Source of the DNA: Neoechinorhynchus agilis
Lineage: Eukaryota > Acanthocephala
Direction of reading: 5' to 3'
Length of the DNA: 64,000 bases
NCBI GenBank assembly: GCA_051530055.1
Contig: CM121342.1
Coordinates: 8,494,001 to 8,558,000 of the forward strand
This document shows, one piece after another, positions 54,176 to 64,000 of the stretch. The notes under the pieces were generated by a model that did no database searches, was not told the DNA's origin, and saw only the letters and a list, made by a program, of their open reading frames with translations. The translations under genes and the position numbers were made by a program. The first letter of the stretch is position 1, and every line of letters begins with the position of its first letter.

Positions 54176-56115
54176 CTAGACCGTTCGATTTCTCAATAAT
54201 TCGGATTCCCACATTTTCCTGTAGTTTTTGGAACAAACAAGACGTTTATGATTTTCTGCGCTAATTAGGTTATATTCTCCATTATCGTTCATACCTTCCT
54301 TCTTTTCGCGGAACCCAGAATTTTCTACCCCACAACTTAGTTCAATCCAAGTTGGAGTGATATGTGGTAGAAATTGTGGTGATAGAATTGAGAGGTGTTT
54401 TGTTTGCTTTATGAAAATAGCATCAAGGCATTCGGTGAGAGTGGGAAAGTCAGCTGTGCAAATTTTAGATGCTCTTTTGTGAAGAATTTCAAGACGGCGG
54501 ATTAGTGATTTGGAAAGGTTGCAAAATACGGGGTAACCGTAGTTGAGGGATGGTAAGATAAAGCAGAAGTAAAATTTGTAGGGGTCGGGTGAAGGGATTC
54601 CTAAATATAGGATGCGTCTGAGGAGATAAATTTTAAAAGTGTTGTGCTTGAGGGAGAGAGTGATGCGCGAGTCCCATTTCAAATTCGATTGAAATTTGAT
54701 ACCCAGAATTCTTAGGGAGGTGACTCGTAGAATGTAATTTAGAAGCTCAGGGGATGTTGTGGGGTTGCGGGAGAGAGATGGGATCATTTCGAAGCATTTA
54801 GAGAAATTGAGATGGAGTTTGTGATTGGTTCAGAAATCTTTTATGTGTGTGATTTCTTTAGAGGTAAAAGAAAGGGAGAGGTGGGGTGGTTAATGAGTGA
54901 TGAGGGTGATATCGCCGGCGTATAAGAAGAGTTTAGAGTGAGAGGAGAGAGGTTTGTGTTGTTTAGAAAAATATTAAAGAGAAGTGGTGACAGCACAGCA
55001 CCTTGAGGTACGCCTTTGGTGAGGGATAGGCTGGTAGATCGAGCCAGCGGATCTGTCACAAGTTGATACCAAAATCGGAGAAGGTCCGGAGAGGGAGTGA
55101 ATGGTCCACTGAGTCGAAAGCTTTAGATAAATCAAGTTGAATGAGACGGGTGACGTGAGAGGTATTATTGTCGAGGTTACGTAGAAGCGTGTCGTAAATG
55201 CAAAGTAGGGCACCGGTCGCATAAAATCTGGGTCGGAAGCCAAATTGTAGGGGCGATAACTTTTCGTGAAATGAAAGAAGGCGAGATTTAAAACATTTTT
55301 CTTTGGTTTTTGAAAGAGCGGGTAGAATGGAAATTGGACGGAATGATTCGACCGAAATAAGATGCCTTTTTTTGGAACGAGTGTAACTTTGGCAGTTTTC
55401 AGGCAAGAGGGGTAGATGCCATATAAAAGCTGAGGTTTATAATGTGGATAAGAGGGTCGATGAGTTCGGAGATGATGTTGCGAATAGCCCAGTTTTGGAT
55501 TTTGGATTGAGAGGATGAATTTCGAGATAATATCATGAGATGTTGTAGTACTTCATATGATGAAACTAAGGGGAGTATCGGCGAATTGACAAAAGTTTCA
55601 GAAGTGGGTGTGAAAGATAATGTGGTGTCTGATGTTGAGCAATAATTGTAAATTGATTCAGGGCAGAAGTTCTGATTAATGGAATCCAGAGCCTGTTTTA
55701 ATTCAATGGAGGACAAATTAGGGAAGGGATCCGGGTGGCGCAGACCAAGGGAATCCCTGCTACCTGATCAAATTTTAAAGGAAAGGAAGTTTTTGTGGGC
55801 GATAAGTATTTTGTTAGTAAGTGTTTTTTGTAAACGGGAGAGTCTGGGAATTATTGCGACGGGACTAAGAAGCTTGCCCTAGAAGAAGTTTCAAGATGGG
55901 AATTATCCGTGGTCAGTCGCGGTTGAAGATCCTAATGAATTTCTTGGGAATTGCTGAAGCTAGGGAATTTTTTATGATTGAGGTTAGGGAGGACATGGCC
56001 AGGGAAGGGTCATTTGTGTTGTCAGAGTGGGATGTGCGGATGTTAGAGTTGAATAATTTTATAAGTTTGAAATCAAAACGTAAACACTTAATCGAGTCTC
56101 TAATTAAAAGGAAAT
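54176..56115 (-). mobile_element. CR1/Jockey-superfamily LINE, degenerate RT
   Basis: Read right to left. The linker before the polymerase (NSLASAIPKKFIRIFNRD near 55940) leads into a block with VLQHLMILSRNSSSQSKIQN at 55550-55500, RPISILPALSKT near 55340, FGFRPRFYATGALL near 55230, the RT motif A QLDLSKAFDSVDHS near 55110, motif B LTKGVPQGAVLSPLLFNIF near 55020-54965, and the thumb region LRILGIKFQSNLKWDSRITL, ILPSLNYGYPVFCNLSKSL, LHKRASKI at 54730-54450. The endonuclease is missing, the frame is broken several times, and the active-site FADD is not recognisable, so it is inactive. The motif set is that of CR1/Jockey-type elements, distinct from the RTE copies on the left of the window. Confidence 0.8.
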
Positions 56116-56825
56116 CAAAGTTTTAGCGCATAATTTACTCGAATTATTTTCCTTTGCAGGTACATAGCCAACCGATATATTGGATCAGGAAAGAAGTAAT
56201 TGAATAACTTGATACTCTGAACCATACGGTTTAGAGTTTGTACGCATTCCTCCGGATTCTCAGATGACTCATCAGTGAGTTTCCTCCCTTCGGCGGTATT
56301 TCGTCCCCTTTGGCTGTGAGTCATAGGCGATCGTTGAATTTGAACATTTTGACTTGAAACAGGGATTGAGGGCTCAAGTCCACTAGAAGAACTCGGCACA
56401 AATACGGACTGTACAAACTCAGCCAGTTATAAAACCTTGGGTCTAAGTGATTCAGTCACTTTCCTGATCAAAGATATCGGTTGGCTGTGTTCCTAAAAAG
56501 GAAAATAAGCCGAGCAAAAATAAAAAATCAATGTTGAAAGATGGTTGGTCTCAACAACAAGGGTTGCAATCAGCCATTTTTTTATGAGAGAATCAGTGAC
56601 TCAGAGGGAATGCTGCATACCCGAGGAGGCTTCGCCGTTCCCGTGGTAACTTTTGAACGAGACTAAGAATTTATTTGTGTTATAAAAAAGGGAAACTACA
56701 TAAACTTTGGATATAACGAAAATTTTAAAATGTTTTTAAACCTTTGTACAAGTTCTCTTTTGCATGTATTAAAATCATTTGTAGATAAAAACTTTAAAAA
56801 AGTTAAGATCGTTAATCCGCCAGCA
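56116..56825. other. Spacer with an imperfect inverted repeat
   Basis: Arms at about 56130-56230 and 56440-56510 share, in inverse orientation, CCTGATC.A.ATATCGGTTGG and GGAAAATAA. A minus-strand AATAAA (plus 56670-56675) lies ~150 bases beyond the ALG2 stop. A short frame at 56399-56115 (minus) is mildly protein-like but unassigned. Confidence 0.4.
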
Positions 56826-58827
56826 TTAAGACCACATTTCTTCGATGATCTCACCAACATTCTTAGTGAATTTCTCGAAAGCAAATTCGCGTTCAACTCT
56901 GTTCCTTGCCGCCTGCCCCATTCTTCTACACAGATCCCAATCATCGGCTAGTTTGCCCATATAAAACGCAAATGACTCTGGCGTGTGTTCCTCACACAAA
57001 TATCCAGTCTCCTCGTGCTTTATGCTTTCCAACGGTCCACCTGAAGCCATGGCCACCACCGGCTTCCAATGAGCCATCGCTTCCAATGGCACAATACCAA
57101 AGTGTTCCCTGTCAGGTGTGTACACCACGGCGGTGCATGTATTGGTTAGAAGCTCTTCGCGTCTTTCATCACTGATGGAAGTCTCAAAATGGATACAGTC
57201 GGAAGCTAAGGATTGTAATTGAGAGAGACATCGCCGGTTATCCTCTAGACGTTCATCATAGCCTCCTGCGACGGTTAACTCAACCTTTCCCGATCGGCTT
57301 TCATTCACAAGTAGAACTGCCTTGACGGCAATGTCGTGTCTCTTTTTTAGTTCAAATCGATTAAACGACAAGAAATGCGTTCTTCGCTTAATCGGAGGAG
57401 ATTGCAAGTCTTTAGATTCAGGCAGTCGCACGCATGGGTACAAGACTTTTATATCTGCTTGTCTGACTCCTTTAAAGAGATCGCTCACTACGTTTTGAGT
57501 AAATGAACTATTCACAAGAATTTTATCCGCCAGGCAGGTACTTGTTTCTTCTAATTTGTTTATCGGATATCTATAGAGTCGCTTTATGAATCCTTGCTTT
57601 CCTGAAACCAACAACTGATCCGGATAGTGACAATAAAACAGGATTTTAATAACAATTGCGTTAATAGTACTTTGGGTTTAATCATTCTTAAAACGAGGGG
57701 GAGGAAAATGCCACAATTAAAATCCAACTTAAAAAAACATCTGAAAATAATTTGGTGAAATATCAAATTGTTCGTGACTAAGAAATGCAAAAATACAAGG
57801 GATAATCTTACGTCCAGTTAGTAATTAATTTTAGAAGATATCAGAATTTGTCAAACAATACTACTACAAATTTTAGAGACTCACATTTCTTTTTAATCTA
57901 AATTTAAAAATACATTATAGTAAAAAAGGGCAATTTTCTCCATAACTCAAAAGTCCTTTCAATCACTTTAGAACGAAGAATGATTTTTATTTCAGAGAAT
58001 CACATTTCTTTTTAAATTTTAAGAACCTTTAAATTCAAAGAGCAATTTTCTCCATAAATAAAAAAAGATCTTTTAGATTACTTTGAAAAGAACTGGGATT
58101 TGTATTTTAGAGACTCGTATTTATGTTAAAAAATTAAAATTTAAAAACACAAAATCAATTCCGACGAACAATAGAAAGGTAATTTTTATTTAAATAAAAG
58201 TGGATTTTTGTCTTTTAATGCAAAAAATGAGTTATATTTAGTTTCTAATTAGACGGACACGCTGATTGGTGGTAGACTGAAAAGAAAATGAGGAAGATCT
58301 AATGCCTAATTTTGCAGAGAAAGCCCATGTTATTTTTTTATAAATAAACCCAATGACACTATTGATGCAGTTGCCTAGAACGAATTCGTTCGTTTTCCCC
58401 CAGAAACCCCCATCAAACGAATCCGTTCATTTAGCGTTGGAAAACAATCTAAGAACTGGAATAACTGCACTGATCTTTAAAAAATCAAGATCATATTTTG
58501 CTAGAATCAAAATTAGCATACCTGATCCAGTACAATTAATTCGTAATGTTGTCGTTCAATAAAACACACGTACATTGCAGTTAGGAACATTTTAAGGTAT
58601 GCACACAATGCATGAAATTTGTTTAAGATCGATCGTGGAAGCCATTGAGCGATTGTTATTATTTCAAATTGATCGCATGATTCTTTAAAGCACCTCGACG
58701 GATCGAAGTGGTTTGTGTAGATATGGACGCCATGCCCGTTTAAGCGGAGAGCCAAAGCCATGTCAAGAATGAGGCGTTCAGCTCCACCGATACCAAGGTC
58801 AGGATGTAATATTGCGCAGTTCAACAT
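56826..58827 (-). CDS. alg-2: ALG2 alpha-1,3/1,6-mannosyltransferase
   Basis: GT4-family enzyme on the cytosolic face of the ER that adds the second and third mannoses to the dolichol-linked N-glycan precursor. Exon 1 (58827-58522) reads MLNCAILHPDLGIGGAERL, the GGAER donor-site motif, to ELIVLDQ. The last exon (about 57669-56826) reads ILFYCHYPDQLLVSGKQGF, ADKILVNSSFT, LSFNRFELKK, VAGGYDERLEDN, VVYTPDREHFGIVPLEAM (the E-x7-E motif) and ASGGPLESIKHEETGYLC. These match human ALG2 closely, total ~400 residues. The two exons do not join in phase directly, and the family has ~12 more residues here (after VCDQVS), so one short exon in the intervening 850 bases remains unplaced. The start at 58827 was preferred to an in-frame upstream codon because it matches the family start. 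That intron has three ~113-bp tandem units. Confidence 0.9.
57870..58140. repeat. ~113-bp tandem repeat in the ALG2 intron
   Basis: Three diverged units marked by GAGACTCACATTTCTTTTT-like sequence at 57879, 57995 and 58105 and by GGCAATTTTCTCCATAA. No coding content. Confidence 0.6.
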
Positions 58828-58880
58828 TCTTAAATTAAGTTCAAACGAAGTAAACACTTTTAAATGATACAATGCACAAG

Positions 58881-59206
58881 TTCGTTCATTTAATGAAAAC
58901 TACGAGGCTTTACTTAGGTAAGATTGGATTTTATCTTCTCTTTTGTTACCTTCAAAACATAAGAACTCTTGGCTTTCGAGGAGATTCTCTAATTAGTCTT
59001 TGTGAGGTTGAAAGGGTGACCATAAGTTCCAAAAGGTAAGATATGGATGTTGGGTATACTTTAAGATATTTTGATGGGAGGCCCGAAGTAGTGAATGGTC
59101 CACGGAGTCGAATGGCTTCGACAAATCCAGTTGAATGAGACGGGGGACGTGGGAGGGATTTTTGTCGATGCAAAATTTCGTTCATTTAATGAACACAACG
59201 AGGCTT
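58881..59206 (-). mobile_element. CR1/Jockey LINE scrap between 30-bp direct repeats
   Basis: The segment at about 59069-59170 matches, on the same strand, the RT motif A region of the LINE at 55085-55165 (GAATGGTCCACGGAGTCGAA; GTTGAATGAGACGGG). It lies between two copies of TTCGTTCATTTAATGAA..AC.ACGAGGCTT at 58881-58910 and 59177-59206, ~53 bases upstream of the ALG2 start. The repeats may be a long target-site duplication or part of a separate duplication. Confidence 0.6.
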
Positions 59207-60807
59207 AATACCTTTTTACGCTACCATAATATTTTGAATCAGTTTAAACTTTCTGAGCTGAGAAAAAGAATGATTGTATTAAAAACTTAAAAGTTCAACG
59301 GAAAGCACATAAACTTGTAAGTGCAAAGAAATATTAACAAAGATCTTTGAACAATATAAAAATAACAGTTTAAAAAACTGGAGTCCAGGATGGAAACGAA
59401 AATCTCTCTTGAAACCAAAGAAATCATTGTTTGCTTTGTCGAATTTCAAAATGATCTACAAATACATAAGGTTTTAGGAAAAATTGTATTTTCATAAGTG
59501 TTCGGAACATTTAAGAAGAGAAAAACAATGGAAATTGTAGTTTACCTTTGAATGCGGTCAATTCTAAAATATTATATTTAGGAATCTTTTTTAAAGTGAA
59601 ATACTCGCAACGATACGAAAAAGGCATTAGAAATTTCAGGACTCAAAATACTTTGATTTTATGGCATAAGCACAGGAATCCCGGAAATCATAAAATCACC
59701 ACAAAAATGGACGCTGTAAGTTTCAATTTTCTCTAAAAAGGATAGTCCAAATAATTTTTCTATATTTCGATAGCGATTGATCGTCTTTGTAGGCGACTTT
59801 TAGCGGAGGCGATTTATTTAAAAAAATAAAACATTGAGGGTTAAAAATAAAGCACATTTTTTTACCTTAAAAAGCAAAAAAACACGGAAATATCGAAAAT
59901 TTTATTTTTATAGTCAAAAAGTTCGAAATTTGCACAGAATTGTTTCGAACGATCTACAAAAACGGATATTAGTTTACTAGAATTATATTTTAAATAAGTA
60001 GCTACTCCCACGAGCGTTTTGGAACAAAAATATTTTCGTATTTATCGAGAAATAATCCTTGGGGTATGATAGAGAGCTTTTGTTGTTCGCGAAATATTTT
60101 ATAGAAATACAATCATGCAGAACAACTTATCACCTTTTACGGATTTAAATTCACTGATTTATTACCGATATTTAACATTGGAAAATACCGACATTTTCTC
60201 ACAGTTTTATTTACATCTAAAACACAAACATCAAAATATGAGAAAGGAAGCATCAGTTTGAAATTGTTATTGAAAAAAACAGTGGGGCAAAGAGACCAGA
60301 AAAGGGGAAACCTCTTTAAATGACTGGACCTGTAATGAAATTTTTTCTAATCTAAATTCCGGATCTCTTAGAGATTTCCAGAAAAACAGCATTTTCAAGC
60401 GACAACTAATAACAAATTTGAGGAGGTTTCCTTTTTCGAAATATCGCTTCACAAAGCGAAAAAACACTACAACTATTTTTTATCGTCTGCGAAATTTAAA
60501 ATTTACTCTGTAGATCGCAACAAAATCAAAAGCCCTTTTATAGTTTATTCGAACGCTCGGAAGATATAGAGAATAAGCAACAATCTTTTCTTCCATATTT
60601 TAGCTTCGACTCTAATTTCTCATAAAATGAATCATAAATTTGATGGGATGCTCAAGTGTCTGAATTTCTATTTTTTTGTTGTTACTTTGATCGGTTTCAA
60701 TCTTCTCAACTATTAGTTCCATCTTGAGAATTCCATAAAAAAAATTCGTTTTGTACTTTAAATGTTCCTAAAACATTCGAAGAAAATTGATATATGAAAA
60801 GGTAAAA
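59207..60807. other. Intergenic, no gene seen
   Basis: AT-rich sequence on the 5' side of ALG2. Several short frames on both strands, none with recognisable domains or splice partners. Confidence 0.45.
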
Positions 60808-63800
60808 TTAAAGAAATATCTTTTTTCTAAAGATTTGATGTTTTCTTAGAAGCGGCCAGGTTACGGGACCTCTTTGAGTTTGTTTAGATTTCCAATAAAT
60901 GAACTAAAATATTGAAAACGTCTATTTGAAAGAAAATCGCACTTTTTACTTAACAGTTAATAGTTTGAGATTATCTCTAAAACCAGAGAATGGTTTCGTT
61001 AGTTTTGCCATTCTTTGACTTTTGATCATAGGAGACGGATTCGTTTCTGTTGTCCTCTCTTTCCCCTTTTTTTAGCTGCTTTAAAAAAATTTCTTTAAAC
61101 TTTCTACTTGATGGTGGAGGTGGCAAAAAAGAGCTCCAAGTTGCTTTCTGATGGAATTATAGAAATATCTTTTTTCTAAAGATTTGATGTTTTCTTAGAA
61201 GCGGCCAGGTTACGGGACCTCTTTGAGTTTGTTTAGATTTCCAATAAATGAACTAAAATATTGAAAACGTCTATTTGAAAGAAAATCGCACTTTTTACTT
61301 AACAGTTAATAGTTTGAGATTATCTCTAAAACCAGAGAATGGTTTCGTTAGTTTTGCCATTCTTTGACTTTTGATCATAGGAGACGGATTCGTTTCTGTT
61401 GTCCTCTCTTTCCCCTTTTTTTAGCTGCTTTAAAAAAATTTCTTTAAACTTTCTACTTGATGGTGGAGGTGGCAAAAAAGAGCTCCAAGTTGCTTTCTGA
61501 TGGAATTATCGAAATATCTTTTTTCTAAAGATTTGATGTTTTCTTAGAAGCGGCCAGGTTACGGGACCTCTTTGAGTTTGTTTAGATTTCCAATAAATGA
61601 ACTAAAATATTGAAAACGTCTATTTGAAAGAAAATCGCACTTTTTACTTAACAGTTAATAGTTTGAGATTATCTCTAAAACCAGAGAATGGTTTCGTTAG
61701 TTTTGCCATTCTTTGACTTTTGATCATAGGAGACGGATTCGTTTCTGTTGTCCTCTCTTTCCCCTTTTTTTAGCTGCTTTAAAAAAATTTCTTTAAACTT
61801 TCTACTTGATGGTGGAGGTGGCAAAAAAGAGCTCCAAGTTGCTTTCTGATGGAATTATAGAAATATCTTTTTTCTAAAGATTTGATGTTTTCTTAGAAGC
61901 GGCCAGGTTACGGGACCTCTTTGAGTTTGTTTAGATTTCCAATAAATGAACTAAAATATTGAAAACGTCTATTTGAAAGAAAATCGCACTTTTTACTTAA
62001 CAGTTAATAGTTTGAGATTATCTCTAAAACCAGAGAATGGTTTCGTTAGTTTTGCCATTCTTTGACTTTTGATCATAGGAGACGGATTCGTTTCTGTTGT
62101 CCTCTCTTTCCCCTTTTTTTAGCTGCTTTAAAAAAATTTCTTTAAACTTTCTACTTGATGGTGGAGGTGGCAAAAAAGAGCTCCAAGTTGCTTTCTGATG
62201 GAATTATAGAAATATCTTTTTTCTAAAGATTTGATGTTTTCTTAGAAGCGGCCAGGTTACGGGACCTCTTTGAGTTTGTTTAGATTTCCAATAAATGAAC
62301 TAAAATATTGAAAACGTCTATTTGAAAGAAAATCGCACTTTTTACTTAACAGTTAATAGTTTGAGATTATCTCTAAAACCAGAGAATGGTTTCGTTAGTT
62401 TTGCCATTCTTTGACTTTTGATCATAGGAGACGGATTCGTTTCTGTTGTCCTCTCTTTCCCCTTTTTTTAGCTGCTTTAAAAAAATTTCTTTAAACTTTC
62501 TACTTGATGGTGGAGGTGGCAAAAAAGAGCTCCAAGTTGCTTTCTGATGGAATTATAGAAATATCTTTTTTCTAAAGATTTGATGTTTTCTTAGAAGCGG
62601 CCAGGTTACGGGACCTCTTTGAGTTTGTTTAGATTTCCAATAAATGAACTAAAATATTGAAAACGTCTATTTGAAAGAAAATCGCACTTTTTACTTAACA
62701 GTTAATAGTTTGAGATTATCTCTAAAACCAGAGAATGGTTTCGTTAGTTTTGCCATTCTTTGACTTTTGATCATAGGAGACGGATTCGTTTCTGTTGTCC
62801 TCTCTTTCCCCTTTTTTAGCTGCTTTAAAAAAATTTCTTTAAACTTTCTACTTGATGGTGGAGGTGGCAAAAAAGAGCTCCAAGTTGCTTTCTGATGGAA
62901 TTATCGAAATATCTTTTTTCTAAAGATTTGATGTTTTCTTAGAAGCGGCCAGGTTACGGGACCTCTTTGAGTTTGTTTAGATTTCCAATAAATGAACTAA
63001 AATATTGAAAACGTCTATTTGAAAGAAAATCGCACTTTTTACTTAACAGTTAATAGTTTGAGATTATCTCTAAAACCAGAGAATGGTTTCGTTAGTTTTG
63101 CCATTCTTTGACTTTTGATCATAGGAGACGGATTCGTTTCTGTTGTCCTCTCTTTCCCCTTTTTTTAGCTGCTTTAAAAAAATTTCTTTAAACTTTCTAC
63201 TTGATGGTGGAGGTGGCAAAAAAGAGCTCCAAGTTGCTTTCTGATGGAATTATAGAAATATCTTTTTTCTAAAGATTTGATGTTTTCTTAGAAGCGGCCA
63301 GGTTACGGGACCTCTTTGAGTTTGTTTAGATTTCCAATAAATGAACTAAAATATTGAAAACGTCTATTTGAAAGAAAATCGCACTTTTTACTTAACAGTT
63401 AATAGTTTGAGATTATCTCTAAAACCAGAGAATGGTTTCGTTAGTTTTGCCATTCTTTGACTTTTGATCATAGGAGACGGATTCGTTTCTGTTGTCCTCT
63501 CTTTCCCCTTTTTAGCTGCTTTAAAAAATTTCTTTAAACTTTCTACTTGATGGTGGAGGTGGCAAAAAAGAGCTCCAAGTTGCTTTCTGATGGAATTATA
63601 GAAATATCTTTTTTCTAAAGATTTGATGTTTTCTTAGAAGCGGCCAGGTTACGGGACCTCTTTGAGTTTGTTTAGATTTCCAATAAATGAACTAAAATAT
63701 TGAAAACGTCTATTTGAAAGAAAATCGCACTTTTTACTTAACAGTTAATAGTTTGAGATTATCTCTAAAACCAGAGAATGGTTTCGTTAGTTTTGCCATT

Positions 63801-64000
63801 CTTTGACTTTTGATCATAGGAGACGGATTCGTTTCTGTTGTCCTCTCTTTCCCCTTTTTTAGCTGCTTTAAAAAAATTTCTTTAAACTTTCTACTTGATG
63901 GTGGAGGTGGCAAAAAAGAGCTCCAAGTTGCTTTCTGATGGAATTATAGAAATATCTTTTTCAAAGATTTGATGTTTTCTTAGAAGCGGCCAGGTTACGG
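60808..64000. repeat. 349-bp tandem array, at least 9 units, runs off the window
   Basis: Head-to-tail units with the landmark GCGGCCAGGTTACGGGACCT at 60852, 61201, 61550, 61899 and on, spacing 346-349 bases. Units contain GAAATATCTTTTTTCTAAAG, CTATTTGAAAGAAAATCGCA, GACTTTTGATCATAGGAGAC and GATGGTGGAGGTGGCAAAAA. They are almost identical, differing mainly in a T-run length after CCCC and in one A/C position at the unit junction. The array is cut by the window end at 64000. Confidence 0.96.

Noticed and set aside
56598-56650. Possible structured RNA near CCCGAGGAGGCTTCGCCGTT
   Set aside because: No tRNA-like boxes or cloverleaf could be built; no match to a known small RNA.

Overview
The window reads as a piece of an AT-rich, repeat-laden invertebrate nuclear genome. 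The host genes have many introns, mostly very short (about 39-60 bases), canonical GT/AG splice sites and close spacing. The protein set (NALCN, enhancer of polycomb, eIF3g, spermidine synthase, a central-class Hox gene, a GPAT3/4-type acyltransferase, ALG2) is metazoan. Intron size and the RTE-type LINEs fit a nematode, perhaps of the Dorylaimia/mermithid kind, but the sequence alone does not prove this.

Layout. 1-7 kb: a decayed HIPK-like kinase, pieces of an RTE LINE, and two pieces of a retroelement with a CCHC motif and a restriction-like endonuclease, one lying beside a gag-like fossil. 7.1-13.2 kb: a ~191-bp satellite array interrupted by a 2.8-kb RTE LINE. 13.2-15 kb: a CpG-rich stretch with many TGACGTCA palindromes. 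15-18.3 kb: a ~179-bp satellite in which nearly every unit carries TGACGTCA. 18.6-21.1 kb: enhancer of polycomb (minus, 5 exons). 22.6-24.2 kb: a small orphan gene and eIF3g (minus). 28.2-28.7 kb: a small GPI-type Ly6-like gene in three exons. 30.1-31.0 kb: spermidine synthase (plus). 31.8-40.5 kb: the sodium-leak channel NALCN (minus), with a modelled frame open across 28 exon positions. 44.1-45.5 kb: a Hox gene (plus, 3 exons), followed by a 289-bp tandem array. 49.0-52.1 kb: a GPAT3/4-like acyltransferase (plus). 53.1-56.1 kb: an LTR-element fossil and a CR1/Jockey-like LINE. 56.8-58.8 kb: ALG2 (minus). 60.8 kb to the end: a nearly homogeneous 349-bp tandem array.

The strongest biological observation is in NALCN. 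Two adjacent, phase-compatible exons (38032-37892 and 37807-37673) each encode the domain II pore. One puts Asp and the other Lys at the selectivity-filter position. With Glu in domains I, III and IV, the gene could make a calcium-like E-D-E-E or a sodium-like E-K-E-E filter by mutually exclusive splicing. The second is the dense set of CRE/ATF palindromes (TGACGTCA) between 13.6 and 21.5 kb, including at least 15 copies in one satellite and two just upstream of the enhancer-of-polycomb start codon.

The host genes do not form an evident pathway. They are housekeeping (translation initiation, polyamines, glycerolipid and N-glycan synthesis, chromatin), neuronal excitability and axial patterning genes separated by mobile and satellite DNA. 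Exon coordinates below were built by hand from splice signals, reading phase and similarity to remembered family sequences; none has transcript support here.
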